Positions 1 to 7,674 of a stretch of 35,803 nucleotides of DNA are shown piece after piece; the first letter of the stretch is position 1, and each line of letters begins with the position of its first letter. The position numbers and the translations under genes are program-made. Source of the DNA: a virus; IMG/VR virus record IMGVR_UViG_3300045993_001033, positions 1 to 35,803 of that record; one strand, written 5' to 3'. Under the pieces are notes generated by a model. The model made no database searches. It was not told where the DNA came from and was given only the letters and a program-made list of their open reading frames with translations.

Positions 1-837
1 GCAAAAAACGGTGGAGCAAAATCCTATGAAGACGCACGTTTCTGGGAAGCCCAAACCGATAAAACAGGTAACGGAAGTTTCGTAATCCGTTTCCTCACAC
101 AGAAGGATGGAGAAGACCTGCCATGGGCAAAAGTCTTTACCCGCGGATTCAAGGGTCCATCCGGAAAATGGTATGTTGAGAACTGTCTCTCCACTATCGG
201 TCAAGACGATCCAGTTGGTGCTTATGCATCCAAGATCTGGAATCTCGGCGGTAAAGAGAATGAAGACCTCGCTCGCGTTTACAAGCGCAAGTTGACCTAC
301 ATCTCCAACATCATGGTCATTTCTGACCCAACAAATCCTGCCAACAACGGTAAAGTATTCCTTTACAAGTATGGCAAGAAGATTCATGACAAGATTCTGT
401 CTCTCATGCAGCCAGAATTTGAAGACGAATCACCAGTAAATCCTTTCGATTTCTGGACAGGCGCCGACTTCAAACTCAAGATTCGCCAGGTTGAGGGTTA
501 CCGCAACTATGACAAGTCTGAGTTCGTTGAGCCAAAGGCAATCGCTTCTTCCGACGACGAGATTGAAAAGATCTATGCATCTGTTTACTCGCTCCTCGAG
601 TTCACCGATCCAAAGAACTTCAAGCCTTATGCCGAGCTCGAGGCAAAGATGAAGGCCGTCCTTGGCGACCAGGCAATTGCTCCTGAGACTGCAGAGGAAC
701 TCGCAACTAAGGTTGAGACTGCAAAGCCAGTTGGCAAGGTTGCTACAGCTCCTGAAAAGGAAGTTGCTCCTGCTCCTGCCGCAGGTGATGAAGATAGCGA
801 AGACCTCGAGTATTTCGCTAAGCTCGCTAAGAGCTAA
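1..837 (+). CDS. 32: Single-stranded DNA-binding protein gp32 (5' end outside window)
   Basis: This is the C-terminal 278 residues of a T4 gp32-type protein, which coats single-stranded DNA during replication, recombination and repair. The frame is open from base 1, so the start lies upstream. The core resembles T4 gp32 in order: an FxxxxxGNGSFVIRFL segment, GKWYVENC, the KRKLTYISNIMVISDP strand, NNGKVFLYKYGKKIHDKI, and GADFKLKIRQVEGYRNYDKS. The C-terminal tail is rich in Ala, Pro, Glu and Asp and ends in an acidic patch, as expected for the protein-interaction tail. The zinc site is degraded: of the T4 ligands His64, Cys77, Cys87 and Cys90, only the Cys in ENC remains, with Arg, Asp and Gly aligning to the others. 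A rho-independent terminator follows directly. Confidence 0.95.
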   Translation, partial: AKNGGAKSYEDARFWEAQTDKTGNGSFVIRFLTQKDGEDLPWAKVFTRGFKGPSGKWYVENCLSTIGQDDPVGAYASKIWNLGGKENEDLARVYKRKLTYISNIMVISDPTNPANNGKVFLYKYGKKIHDKILSLMQPEFEDESPVNPFDFWTGADFKLKIRQVEGYRNYDKSEFVEPKAIASSDDEIEKIYASVYSLLEFTDPKNFKPYAELEAKMKAVLGDQAIAPETAEELATKVETAKPVGKVATAPEKEVAPAPAAGDEDSEDLEYFAKLAKS

Positions 838-860
838 GTAGTTTCTAAGACCGTGGTCAA

Positions 861-892
861 AGCCGATTGGAGAAATTCAATCGGCTTTTTTT
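861..892 (+). terminator. Rho-independent terminator after gp32
   Basis: A 9-bp perfect stem (AGCCGATTG / CAATCGGCT) with an 8-nt loop is followed by a run of seven T. It lies 24 bases after the gp32 stop codon and before the next promoter, so it should end the gp32 transcript. Confidence 0.9.
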
Positions 893-911
893 GTGCGAAA
901 ATTCTGGCAAA

Positions 912-951
912 TTCTTATTTACTTTTCTGAATTAAGTAATATGCTGATTCA
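912..951 (+). promoter_or_regulatory. Early-type promoter placing ATG at +1 (leaderless)
   Basis: The -35 box TTTACT (918-923) and -10 box TATGCT (940-945) are 16 bp apart, within a longer conserved block TTCTTATTTACTTTTCTGAA. The ATG at 952 begins exactly 6 nt after the -10 box, so transcription should start at or next to the A of ATG. The same layout occurs at five minus-strand early genes in this window. No Shine-Dalgarno sequence is possible in such a short leader. Confidence 0.85.
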
Positions 952-1215
952 ATGAGCACCAAAATTACATGGTATCGAAGCCCAGATTATGCGCTGATTG
1001 CATTACTCGTCGCCGACACCGCAAGTCTTACAGTGATTCTCGTCGCTAAAGACGGTCTCAGTTATGAAGTGCTTAGCACCAAATACAACGCGCTTCGAGT
1101 CACGGGCACTCTTGAAAATCAAATCGAGTTCGCGAAGGAGGCAGCCATCGTGAAGCTAAAAGCCATCGTCGGAGCTCTTGCCTTTGCTCTCATCTCTACC
1201 GATATCAGCAAATGA
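952..1215 (+). CDS. Small early protein, function unknown
   Basis: An 87-residue protein that I do not recognise. It is rich in Ala, Leu, Val and Ile, with alternating hydrophobic stretches (around residues 14-32 and 66-82) but no charged-flanked membrane segment that I would call confidently. The ATG start is fixed by the early promoter, which ends 6 nt upstream. Its stop overlaps the start of the amidoligase-like gene in an ATGA junction, so the two are probably co-transcribed and translationally coupled. It could be an accessory protein for the enzyme, but that rests on position only. Confidence 0.75.
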   Translation: MSTKITWYRSPDYALIALLVADTASLTVILVAKDGLSYEVLSTKYNALRVTGTLENQIEFAKEAAIVKLKAIVGALAFALISTDISK

Positions 1216-2177
1216 AGAAGAACTATTCAATCTGGTCCGCCTCTGGCTATCCAACAACTCTTGGATACGAGCACGCACGCATTCCTGCAAACATGTCGAT
1301 AACGAAGGAGTTGATGGATGTAGTCATGCGTGCGTCCAAATTTATTGACGAAACGTTCATCGAGACAGACACTTACAAAAAACTGGTAGCCGATAGCGAG
1401 GGTGGCAAATACGAATGTGGTGCACTAGAGTTTGCATCATCCATCATCAAAAAACCCGAGGACTTAACGACATTCTACAAATACGTTGAGAGTCTTTTCA
1501 AAACCGCTGGGCGGGTTGCGAAGTGTAAGTTCGTTGCAAACACTGAAACACCAACTCATTACGTTGAGGGTGGTGGCGGTCACATCCATCTTGGCTGCGA
1601 TACTGGTTGCGGCTCTAATCATGCAGTTCGCCTTGCAAATAAGATCATCGTATTTCTCCTAAACAACCCGACCATCCCCTGGTTCATGTCTGAATGGTGT
1701 GATGATGACGTATGTGTCTCCACATTTTATCACAGCATCCTGAAATACTTCGGCGCCGGCGAAATTCCTCTTACGACCAACATGATATGGGCGCATCTCG
1801 ATCATCAATCTTCCGGCTGGGGAATGGGACCGGCGCAATCAAGATTGCAGGGAGCGATTAAGAATCCAATGCCGACCGTTGAGATTCGCTGCTTCCAATC
1901 TCCGACTTCACTGGAAAATCTTCATGACAACGCCGATATGGCAATGAAGATTTTCATGCATGCGCAGTATCATTCCACGCCTCCTCTTCGATTCTCTTCA
2001 GTTAAGGAGATGAAGAAGTTCTACAAGACGCATGACCCCATCAAAGAGTTCAATTTAGTTCTCGCCACGCTCGGTCTTGAACGCAAGCGATACTCAAAGT
2101 ATTTGGCAAACTATCGTCGTCGACTGCGTGATGGCACTCTCTTCCCCACAAACTCTGATGAGGATGACGACTATTAA
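1212..2177 (+). CDS. Amidoligase-like enzyme (COOH-NH2 ligase family)
   Basis: A 321-residue protein with features of the amidoligase family, distant relatives of glutamine synthetase that join a carboxylate to an amine using ATP. Visible motifs are an N-terminal acidic strand with Glu73 in CGALEFAS, a glycine-rich GGGGHIHLG at about 120-128 (the family GxHxH metal/nucleotide site), and TVEIRCF at about 222-228 (the family E-x-R strand). The C terminus is basic and then acidic (DEDDDY). The start overlaps the preceding small gene by ATGA and has no Shine-Dalgarno sequence. Its end overlaps the convergent minus-strand gene by 4 bp. The substrate is unknown. Family assignment is by motif only. 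Confidence 0.7.
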   Translation: MKKNYSIWSASGYPTTLGYEHARIPANMSITKELMDVVMRASKFIDETFIETDTYKKLVADSEGGKYECGALEFASSIIKKPEDLTTFYKYVESLFKTAGRVAKCKFVANTETPTHYVEGGGGHIHLGCDTGCGSNHAVRLANKIIVFLLNNPTIPWFMSEWCDDDVCVSTFYHSILKYFGAGEIPLTTNMIWAHLDHQSSGWGMGPAQSRLQGAIKNPMPTVEIRCFQSPTSLENLHDNADMAMKIFMHAQYHSTPPLRFSSVKEMKKFYKTHDPIKEFNLVLATLGLERKRYSKYLANYRRRLRDGTLFPTNSDEDDDY

Positions 2178-2713
2178 GGCGTCGCGACAGGATCTTTGTC
2201 CTTGACAGACAGACGAAGGTCGTGTTCGATATCAGCAAAGACATCGAGGACCTCACCCTTAAACTTCTTGTAGCGCTCTAGAATTTCTGCAGAGGCTGAG
2301 GGCTGATCACCCTTTTCCGTTTTCTGGAAGGTGATGTCAAGTTTCTCCATGTCGGTAGTAATCTCTTTGATCACGGCATCAAGTTTGGAGGTGAGGAGGT
2401 TCTTATACTTCTCATTCTGCGCGAGCTGACCTGAAATGGAACCGCCTCTGATCTTCATCAGACCCTTCTGAATGTCTTTCGTGTTACCACTGAATGTGCC
2501 ACGAGCAGTCAGTGCTGCTCCGTGAACCTGCTTTGAAACACCCTTGGCTGCGCCATGTGCGCCCGAAACTCTGGACTTCAGTCTGTCAACGAGACCTTCA
2601 ACGATCGCGTAACGCTTACCCTCAAAGATAAAGAAGGTCTTGCCTTCTGACGTGGCTGTCTCTGCGAGACGGAGAAACTGTTCTTGGAGGACTGGTGAAA
2701 GTGTGTTAAGCAT
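2174..2713 (-). CDS. Late-expressed protein of unknown function
   Basis: A 179-residue protein that I do not recognise. It has a short hydrophobic/aromatic strand region (around residues 25-38, KTFFIFEGKRYAIVEG), then a Gly/Ala/Ser-rich linker, then a mostly helical, charged C-terminal half likely to form coiled coil. It is the last gene of the minus-strand late block, after the tape measure gene, and has its own late promoter (TAAATA at 2719-2724, 5 nt from ATG). Position suggests a virion or assembly role. Its last 4 bases overlap the end of the convergent amidoligase-like gene. Confidence 0.75.
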   Translation of the reverse strand: MLNTLSPVLQEQFLRLAETATSEGKTFFIFEGKRYAIVEGLVDRLKSRVSGAHGAAKGVSKQVHGAALTARGTFSGNTKDIQKGLMKIRGGSISGQLAQNEKYKNLLTSKLDAVIKEITTDMEKLDITFQKTEKGDQPSASAEILERYKKFKGEVLDVFADIEHDLRLSVKDKDPVATP

Positions 2714-2718
2714 GGTTG

Positions 2719-2724
2719 TATTTA
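2719..2724 (-). promoter_or_regulatory. T4-like late promoter
   Basis: TAAATA, within AAATAAATA, lies 5 nt before the ATG at 2713. It resembles the T4 late -10 element TATAAATA; T4 late genes have no -35 box. The short gap implies a leaderless or near-leaderless mRNA. Confidence 0.7.
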
Positions 2725-2728
2725 TTTG

Positions 2729-4546
2729 TTAAGCTGCTCCAGCTGCCCAGAGGGAGGTTCTATCCATCAATGCACCAGAAGAGATATTCACTGTCGCGTT
2801 GGATGTAGATACATTATTCACTGGAGAAGGGGCCTGAGGTGACTGGATGATCACGGGTGAAGGTGCAGATGCAATGTCAGCTCTTTGGACGGCCGCTTCC
2901 TTCAATGAATTAACGGAAGATTCAAGTGACTTAGAAGCCTGAATGCGATCCTTGTTGTAGTTTGCAATCAATTCGCGCGTAGAATCATTCTTCGTTGCAG
3001 CTCCTGCCGCAATGTTAATGTCTGAATCCGAGGCGCCTGATTTTGAAAGTTCTTCCTTCGCCTTTGCAACATTACCACCAAACCTTTTAACTGCAGCGTT
3101 GTAATCCTCTAGAACCTTATCGTTGATTACGAGCGCGGGTGTCTTGTCACCCATCATTTTCTTGATGAATGGAGGAATTAAATTTGTGATCCAAGTTCCA
3201 ATCCACTCGCCAACTCTGCGAATATTATCAAATGCTTCATTAACAAATTCCTTCGCGAAATCAACCACCGAGAAATTCTTAAGTGAACGCTTTATCTGGT
3301 CCATACCAAATGCGCCAAGAACTGGAGCGATGACATAGTCCTTGATAAGATCGATCAGCATCGATGGAAGTGATAGCAACCAAGTAAGAGCGCCTTTACC
3401 AGCACCTGCAATTGCCGATACTCCCTGTTCAAGTAGGCCAGCGCCATCGTCGACAGACTTTTTCCAGTCATCAAATGCTGCAGTGACAACATACCAAGCA
3501 GCTTCAATCGGCGCAAAGATCTTACCAATAGCTGATCCTATCACCTTGAATTTGGAGAAGATGGAACCGATTTTCTCAAAAAATGAGAATAGTTTGCCGA
3601 TAACTCCACCAGACTTTGGAGAAAATGCTTCAGCAATCTCAGCAATTGCTTTCATAAAGCCTGATGACTTGAACTCCTTGAATAACGTTTCGATGCCGTT
3701 TCCAAATGCATCTTTGATTTTCTTGCCAACAGCAAAAACTTTATCAAGTTTTAGCATTCTTTTAATTGGCCCAATAAAGTTTTTAATGTCGTTGGCCTCG
3801 CGCTCAAGAGCTAAGGCTTCCATCCTGAGTTCGAGCGCTGCTTTGTTTGCAGCCTCCGCCGCAGCGCCAAGTTTGACGGTTCTTGATTCAGCCCCAAATC
3901 CCTTGCCAACCTTTGTGCTGTTCTCCAACTTTTCTGCCTGCATTTTCAGCACCTTTGCTTTGGTCATTTTCTTCTTTGCAAGTTTGCCGGAGTCCTCAAA
4001 TATTCCAGTTAGAACCCTATCAATCGTTGAAATAGTAATCTTGAAAGCACCAGTAGCAATCTTAAAAGCGCCGACCACTGCCTTCTCGATATCAATACCA
4101 TGCGACTTCATGAGGCCTGAAATAAAGCCAATGCTCAATCCGCCGAGAGCTGCCATAGCACCAGCAAGTGCAGTCGTAAATTCACCAACAACTCTCGTAA
4201 TGAATGGGAGCATTGGAAACAGATCGTGAACGAATCGTCCAAGAGCATCCATGATGCCTGCGAATGGAGAATCGATATGTCTATTTGACATACGTGATTC
4301 CTTCTTCTCTGCTGGCACTGGCTTACGCTTCATCTTATCCATCTCAGCCTCGGCACGCTGAAGATCTGAATCATTCAGTCCCTGAAAGTACTTGGAGAAT
4401 ACACCCTCAAGTCGCATCTGTGATTTCAACTGCATGCCTGCAATCGAACGAAGATCTCCGATTTCATTTCCCAGATCCTGGATGCCAGAATTCTGCTCCT
4501 TAATGGATTCTACTACATCTGAGATTGAATTTGATCTTCCTGCCAT
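2729..4546 (-). CDS. 29: Probable tail tape measure / baseplate hub protein (gp29-like)
   Basis: A 605-residue, Ala-, Lys- and Gly-rich protein with a helical N terminus, a hydrophobic block at about 95-147, long charged helices through the middle and a second set of hydrophobic segments at about 340-430. This is the usual make-up of tail tape measure proteins, which set tail length and are held in the tube. T4 gp29 has 590 residues, so the length fits a T4-size tail. It follows the gp26 gene and its frameshift extension, matching the chaperone-then-tape-measure order of many phages. A late promoter lies 4 nt before ATG. I assign it by length, composition and position, not by clear sequence motifs. 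Confidence 0.7.
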   Translation of the reverse strand: MAGRSNSISDVVESIKEQNSGIQDLGNEIGDLRSIAGMQLKSQMRLEGVFSKYFQGLNDSDLQRAEAEMDKMKRKPVPAEKKESRMSNRHIDSPFAGIMDALGRFVHDLFPMLPFITRVVGEFTTALAGAMAALGGLSIGFISGLMKSHGIDIEKAVVGAFKIATGAFKITISTIDRVLTGIFEDSGKLAKKKMTKAKVLKMQAEKLENSTKVGKGFGAESRTVKLGAAAEAANKAALELRMEALALEREANDIKNFIGPIKRMLKLDKVFAVGKKIKDAFGNGIETLFKEFKSSGFMKAIAEIAEAFSPKSGGVIGKLFSFFEKIGSIFSKFKVIGSAIGKIFAPIEAAWYVVTAAFDDWKKSVDDGAGLLEQGVSAIAGAGKGALTWLLSLPSMLIDLIKDYVIAPVLGAFGMDQIKRSLKNFSVVDFAKEFVNEAFDNIRRVGEWIGTWITNLIPPFIKKMMGDKTPALVINDKVLEDYNAAVKRFGGNVAKAKEELSKSGASDSDINIAAGAATKNDSTRELIANYNKDRIQASKSLESSVNSLKEAAVQRADIASAPSPVIIQSPQAPSPVNNVSTSNATVNISSGALMDRTSLWAAGAA

Positions 4547-4549
4547 GTC

Positions 4550-4732
4550 TTATTTAGCGTTTGCGCGTCGTTCGTTTTCTTCTTTTATGTCCTCAACTGT
4601 CATTGATACGTAAATTTCCCTCTCCCACGGTAACATATTGTCAAGTTCTGTTAGCGAATACTTGTGGCGATAGGTCAGTTCGAAGTTCGTCTTAAAGTGA
4701 TTCGCAAGAGAATCGTGTGAGAGGGCTATTAG
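4550..4732 (-). CDS. Downstream part of gp26, reached by probable -1 ribosomal frameshift
   Basis: This 60-codon frame carries a conserved-looking segment, LDNMLPWEREIYVSMTV, followed by a charged helix. It has no credible start of its own: no ATG or promoter lies near its beginning, and a GTG at 4780 would lie deep inside the gp26 gene. It is in the -1 frame relative to gp26. The gp26 gene ends GAA TCT TTT TTC TAA, which holds the classic slippery heptamer T_TTT_TTC (4738-4732) directly before the stop. Slippage would give a 291-residue gp26 fusion. The next gene is the tape measure, so the order copies the lambda G-GT-H chaperone cassette. A weak hairpin (4714-4699) lies about 17 nt downstream of the slip site. 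Confidence 0.75.
   Translation of the reverse strand, partial: LIALSHDSLANHFKTNFELTYRHKYSLTELDNMLPWEREIYVSMTVEDIKEENERRANAK
4551..4556 (-). promoter_or_regulatory. T4-like late promoter overlapping a stop codon
   Basis: TAAATA lies 4 nt before the tape measure ATG. It overlaps the last sense codon and the TAA stop of the upstream frameshift-extension frame (GCT AAA TAA), so the gene end and the promoter share bases. Confidence 0.7.
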
Positions 4733-5424
4733 AAAAAAGATTCCAGCCCTGTCAGAGTAATCTTGTTCTCTTCGCCACACTTCTCACAGGTAAATGCAAT
4801 GTCATGGGAGATTTTAGGTGCAGCATTGATGAAGTCTTGGATCTTACCCATCTGCTCCTTGTTCATTGATTCGACAAACGCGACCAACTCTGCCTTGGTG
4901 GATTCAGAAGCAGGATAAACCTTGTCGGCATCAAAGATGGACTCGATACAGAGAATGATCATGTCGATTGGTGTAACGTTCTCTGGAAGATTGGTAACGT
5001 CCTTAGTTGTAAGGAACTTCAGGACAACGCCGATGTCATCTGAAAGTTTGATTGTCTTCAGCGCCTCGGCTTCTTTCACGTTCAGAACCTTTACTTCATC
5101 GAGATTGATTTCAATCGGATTCTGCGCAGAACATTTCGTGCACTTGATCTTGAGCTTCGAGTTCTCGCCGACTGACTTAGCACGAAGGCGGAGGAAGATG
5201 TATTCGATATCGAAGACGGTGAGAGAATCAGGATCAACCTTACCGAACGTGCAGTTCGTGATGACCTCCTTGATTGCGTTTGTAATTTGCTTCTGCTCAC
5301 CGGACTCTTGAGCAATGTAGAGAATCTTTTCCTCTTTGACGAGGTAAGGACGGTATTCAATCTTCTTTCCAGAGGATGGAATAGTTGTTTGATACTTTGG
5401 AAACGATAATGTAGGGAGACTCAT
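4729..5424 (-). CDS. 26: Baseplate hub assembly / tail chaperone-like protein gp26
   Basis: A 231-residue protein of the T4 gp26-type baseplate family. The N terminus has the family segment YRPYLVKEEKILYIAQES, followed by an ITNAIKEVITNCTFG helix. It contains two CxxC pairs, Cys95/Cys98 (CTKC) and Cys213/Cys216 (CEKC), which could make a zinc ribbon. T4 gp26 has 208 residues. The gene ends at a -1 frameshift site that would add 60 residues, and the tape measure gene follows, so it may act as a tail-assembly chaperone in the way lambda gpG and gpGT do. The late promoter TAAATA is 5 nt before ATG, and there is no Shine-Dalgarno sequence. Confidence 0.88.
   Translation of the reverse strand: MSLPTLSFPKYQTTIPSSGKKIEYRPYLVKEEKILYIAQESGEQKQITNAIKEVITNCTFGKVDPDSLTVFDIEYIFLRLRAKSVGENSKLKIKCTKCSAQNPIEINLDEVKVLNVKEAEALKTIKLSDDIGVVLKFLTTKDVTNLPENVTPIDMIILCIESIFDADKVYPASESTKAELVAFVESMNKEQMGKIQDFINAAPKISHDIAFTCEKCGEENKITLTGLESFF
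4732..4738 (-). promoter_or_regulatory. Programmed -1 frameshift slippery site T_TTT_TTC
   Basis: On the minus strand the heptamer reads T TTT TTC in the gp26 frame and is followed at once by the TAA stop. Tandem slippage keeps Phe-Phe pairing and enters the open -1 frame that ends at 4550. Confidence 0.75.
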
Positions 5425-5429
5425 GTAAA

Positions 5430-5435
5430 TATTTA
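5430..5435 (-). promoter_or_regulatory. T4-like late promoter
   Basis: TAAATA, in context GATAAATA, lies 5 nt before the gp26 ATG and directly after the TGA stop of the tube-like gene. Confidence 0.7.
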
Positions 5436-6134
5436 TCAGATGATCTTGGTGATTCCACTGATGGCGTTCTTGATGCCACTCAATCCGGACTGGAGGGCGT
5501 TCTCAATAACGAAGTCGCGATAGGTAAATGAGACTGTCATGCGAGCAGTGGTGCCGTCAGAGGTGTTGTCAAGTTCAATTGAATTGACGGAGGTTGGGAA
5601 TGCATCAATCAGTTTCACACCATAGACTGGAAGATTCTGAGCATTGAGTTGCTGAATAACAACGTCACGTGCATAGTCCTTGAGGTATGGAGTTCTATAC
5701 TTCGTCATGTTCAGAACAAGATCAAGCCAGCGATCGAACATCTTCTTCATGTAGTAATCGTTGGTGACGTGAAAGGCAAAGGTGATATCTTCCTGGATGA
5801 TTCCATTCGGGATCTTCAGGTTGTTTCTGACCGTCTGATAGTCAAGAGTTGTTACCTCACGGCCTGGCATGGAACATGATTCGCAGAGAATAGCAACGTC
5901 GCGTGGATCGTTGATGAGACTCTTGAGGTTGAAACTGTTACCAGAAAGAAGACCGACAACCTGCGATTGAATGTCAAGGTTAATGAGCGACTGCTCGGGC
6001 GGTGCCATGATGATGGCAAATCTGTTAGGACGTGCAAGACCTTGATGAGTCGAGATTGAAGACTTGAAGGCATCAATGCCAGATGGATTGAGGATTGATG
6101 CAGCCTTTGCGCCAATATTTGAAATGAAGCTCAT
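5436..6134 (-). CDS. Tail tube family protein (gp19/gp54-like)
   Basis: A 232-residue protein with the hallmarks of the T4 tail-tube fold family: ARPNRFAIIMAPP near the N terminus, ILCESCSMPGREVTTLDYQT in the middle, the IQEDITFAFHVTNDYYMKKM strand, and near the C terminus LIDAFPTSVNSIELDN followed by MTVSFTYRDF. T4 gp19 (tube) and gp54 (tube initiator) share this fold. Its place beside gp26 and the tape measure, away from any sheath gene in view, leans towards a hub or tube-initiator role such as gp54, but the main tube protein cannot be excluded. Late promoter 4 nt before ATG. Confidence 0.8.
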   Translation of the reverse strand: MSFISNIGAKAASILNPSGIDAFKSSISTHQGLARPNRFAIIMAPPEQSLINLDIQSQVVGLLSGNSFNLKSLINDPRDVAILCESCSMPGREVTTLDYQTVRNNLKIPNGIIQEDITFAFHVTNDYYMKKMFDRWLDLVLNMTKYRTPYLKDYARDVVIQQLNAQNLPVYGVKLIDAFPTSVNSIELDNTSDGTTARMTVSFTYRDFVIENALQSGLSGIKNAISGITKII

Positions 6135-6138
6135 GTTC

Positions 6139-6144
6139 TATTTA
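6139..6144 (-). promoter_or_regulatory. T4-like late promoter containing the upstream stop codon
   Basis: TAAATA lies 4 nt before ATG 6134. Its first three bases are the TAA stop codon (6142-6144) of the upstream 510-residue protein. Confidence 0.7.
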
Positions 6145-7674
6145 GATGCGGACGTCTGACAGTTTCATTTTATATGGATCAATGTCGCCGAAAAGTATCT
6201 TTCTAACAGCCATGGCATCATCTGAAACGTCTCCTGAGTAGAGGAACTTTCCACCCTGCTTCTTTGCAAACCTGATCACGCGCTGATAGAGCTTGGTGCC
6301 AATTCCCTGCCTCTGATATTTCTTATTGACCTCGAGCCATTCGATGGACAGATCGTTATCACCAGCCTGACGATAGTCTGCATCACGAGCAGGAATAAGG
6401 CGTGCAACGCCTACTTCTTTCCCACCCAATAGCGCTCGAATAACCCATAGATCGTTGCCTTCATCCTCACCCCTTTCTTTGGCTGTAGTGAATGTAAGAC
6501 CTGCAGGTGCGACTGACTCTGACAACTCCTTCATGAGAGGGGCAGCCTTCATTTCAGGAGTAAGATCACGTGCTCTCATTCCACGAGGGAAGAGATGAAC
6601 CTCCATCTTTACCTTTGGACCGTAGAGTTCTTTAAGAGCAGCAGCACGATGTCTTCCATCATGTGAAGTAATCTGCCACGAAGAACGATCCGCGTTCCAT
6701 TCGACGTTGAAGAACGGTTGACCAAATCCTTTACCGCTCTTGATCGCATCCTTCAGAAAGTTTATGGTGATCGCATCCTCCCTTGAACCATCCATTGGAA
6801 TAGCCAATTCAAGGAACTGATCAGGTGTCATCTCCCTTTTGAAGCCGCGATAATCAATTTCCTGGTTATATGGAACTGCACCAACCCCGTCCTTCGCATC
6901 GAACTTTACTGCCTCTGTCATGCTCGATAGCTGTCTAAGCTGTGCGACAGTGATGCCAAGTTTATCTGCGATTGCATGGACCTTGGAGTATGGAGTATCA
7001 GCGGTAACCGTCTTTAGGATCTGCTTCTGTTCTGGTGACATCATGTGAATGATATCCGCGTACCGATCTTTCTTAACGACTACTGGCTTCTTGCCACCAA
7101 CAATTGCCTTCACCTCGTCGTAGGTATTGGTTCTCTTATCGTAGTCGAGCTTATCAGAATATTGTGGGAGTGCATTGTCGAATGCGTATTCTTCCACCTT
7201 CCCACCAAAATATCTAACCACATCAAGCGTGGACTCAAACACCTGATTAGAAAGTTCTGACCATGAATCTTTCCAGATTGAAATGACCTTAGAGACCGTC
7301 CAAATTCTTCCTGTAACTGGAGCAAACTTCTCTCTGATAAAATCACGTGGCGATCCAAATGTTGGGATCTTCAGGGATGGATTCGAAATGAATGTTAGAA
7401 AGTCTTCATATGAACCTGTCACAGCGATATCAGGAAACTTCGAAAGCTGCGTCGCCAATGCCTTTCCCTGGTTGTCTGCTGACCTCTTCGATACTGCATC
7501 ATTGATCAACTTGAGTTGAGCGAAGAGCTCAACGTGGGTGGTGGCGGAGCCGAGGTCGATGAGCTGAAATGTATTCCAACATGCGAAGGTGTGGGCATCG
7601 GCGGCGGTGAACGCCACTGGTTTCTTCGTCTTCGTCAGGTCTGGGTTCTCGAGGAACTGTTTAAAGGTCTTCAT
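6142..7674 (-). CDS. Probable internal head protein with ParB-like and GNAT acetyltransferase domains
   Basis: A 510-residue, three-part protein. Residues 1-12 (MKTFKQFLENPD) resemble the capsid-targeting peptides of T4 internal head proteins such as IPIII (MKTYQEFIAE). Residues about 15-245 form a module found four times in this window: a start like ADAHTFACWNTFQLID, then GRIWTVSKVISIWKDSWSE, MMSPEQKQILK and a helix-turn-helix-like ADKLGITVAQLRQLS. Residues about 255-375 carry a ParB/Srx-like DGRHRAAAL (about 339-347). Residues about 390-500 look like a GNAT acetyltransferase, with EVNKKYQRQGIGTKLY containing the acetyl-CoA-binding QRQGIG. The ATG overlaps the upstream stop (ATGA). I infer delivery with the DNA as a T4 Alt-like effector; this is not shown directly. 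Confidence 0.72.
   Translation of the reverse strand: MKTFKQFLENPDLTKTKKPVAFTAADAHTFACWNTFQLIDLGSATTHVELFAQLKLINDAVSKRSADNQGKALATQLSKFPDIAVTGSYEDFLTFISNPSLKIPTFGSPRDFIREKFAPVTGRIWTVSKVISIWKDSWSELSNQVFESTLDVVRYFGGKVEEYAFDNALPQYSDKLDYDKRTNTYDEVKAIVGGKKPVVVKKDRYADIIHMMSPEQKQILKTVTADTPYSKVHAIADKLGITVAQLRQLSSMTEAVKFDAKDGVGAVPYNQEIDYRGFKREMTPDQFLELAIPMDGSREDAITINFLKDAIKSGKGFGQPFFNVEWNADRSSWQITSHDGRHRAAALKELYGPKVKMEVHLFPRGMRARDLTPEMKAAPLMKELSESVAPAGLTFTTAKERGEDEGNDLWVIRALLGGKEVGVARLIPARDADYRQAGDNDLSIEWLEVNKKYQRQGIGTKLYQRVIRFAKKQGGKFLYSGDVSDDAMAVRKILFGDIDPYKMKLSDVRI

Noticed and set aside
3342-4229. A 295-residue open frame on the plus strand inside the tape measure gene
   Set aside because: It is antisense to a well-supported late gene, has a Ser/Ala/Pro-rich shadow composition and has no promoter.
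4699-4714. A downstream pseudoknot or strong stem-loop that stimulates the gp26 frameshift
   Set aside because: Only a 5-bp stem with a 6-nt loop is visible, too weak to claim as a stimulator; the slippery site itself stands alone.
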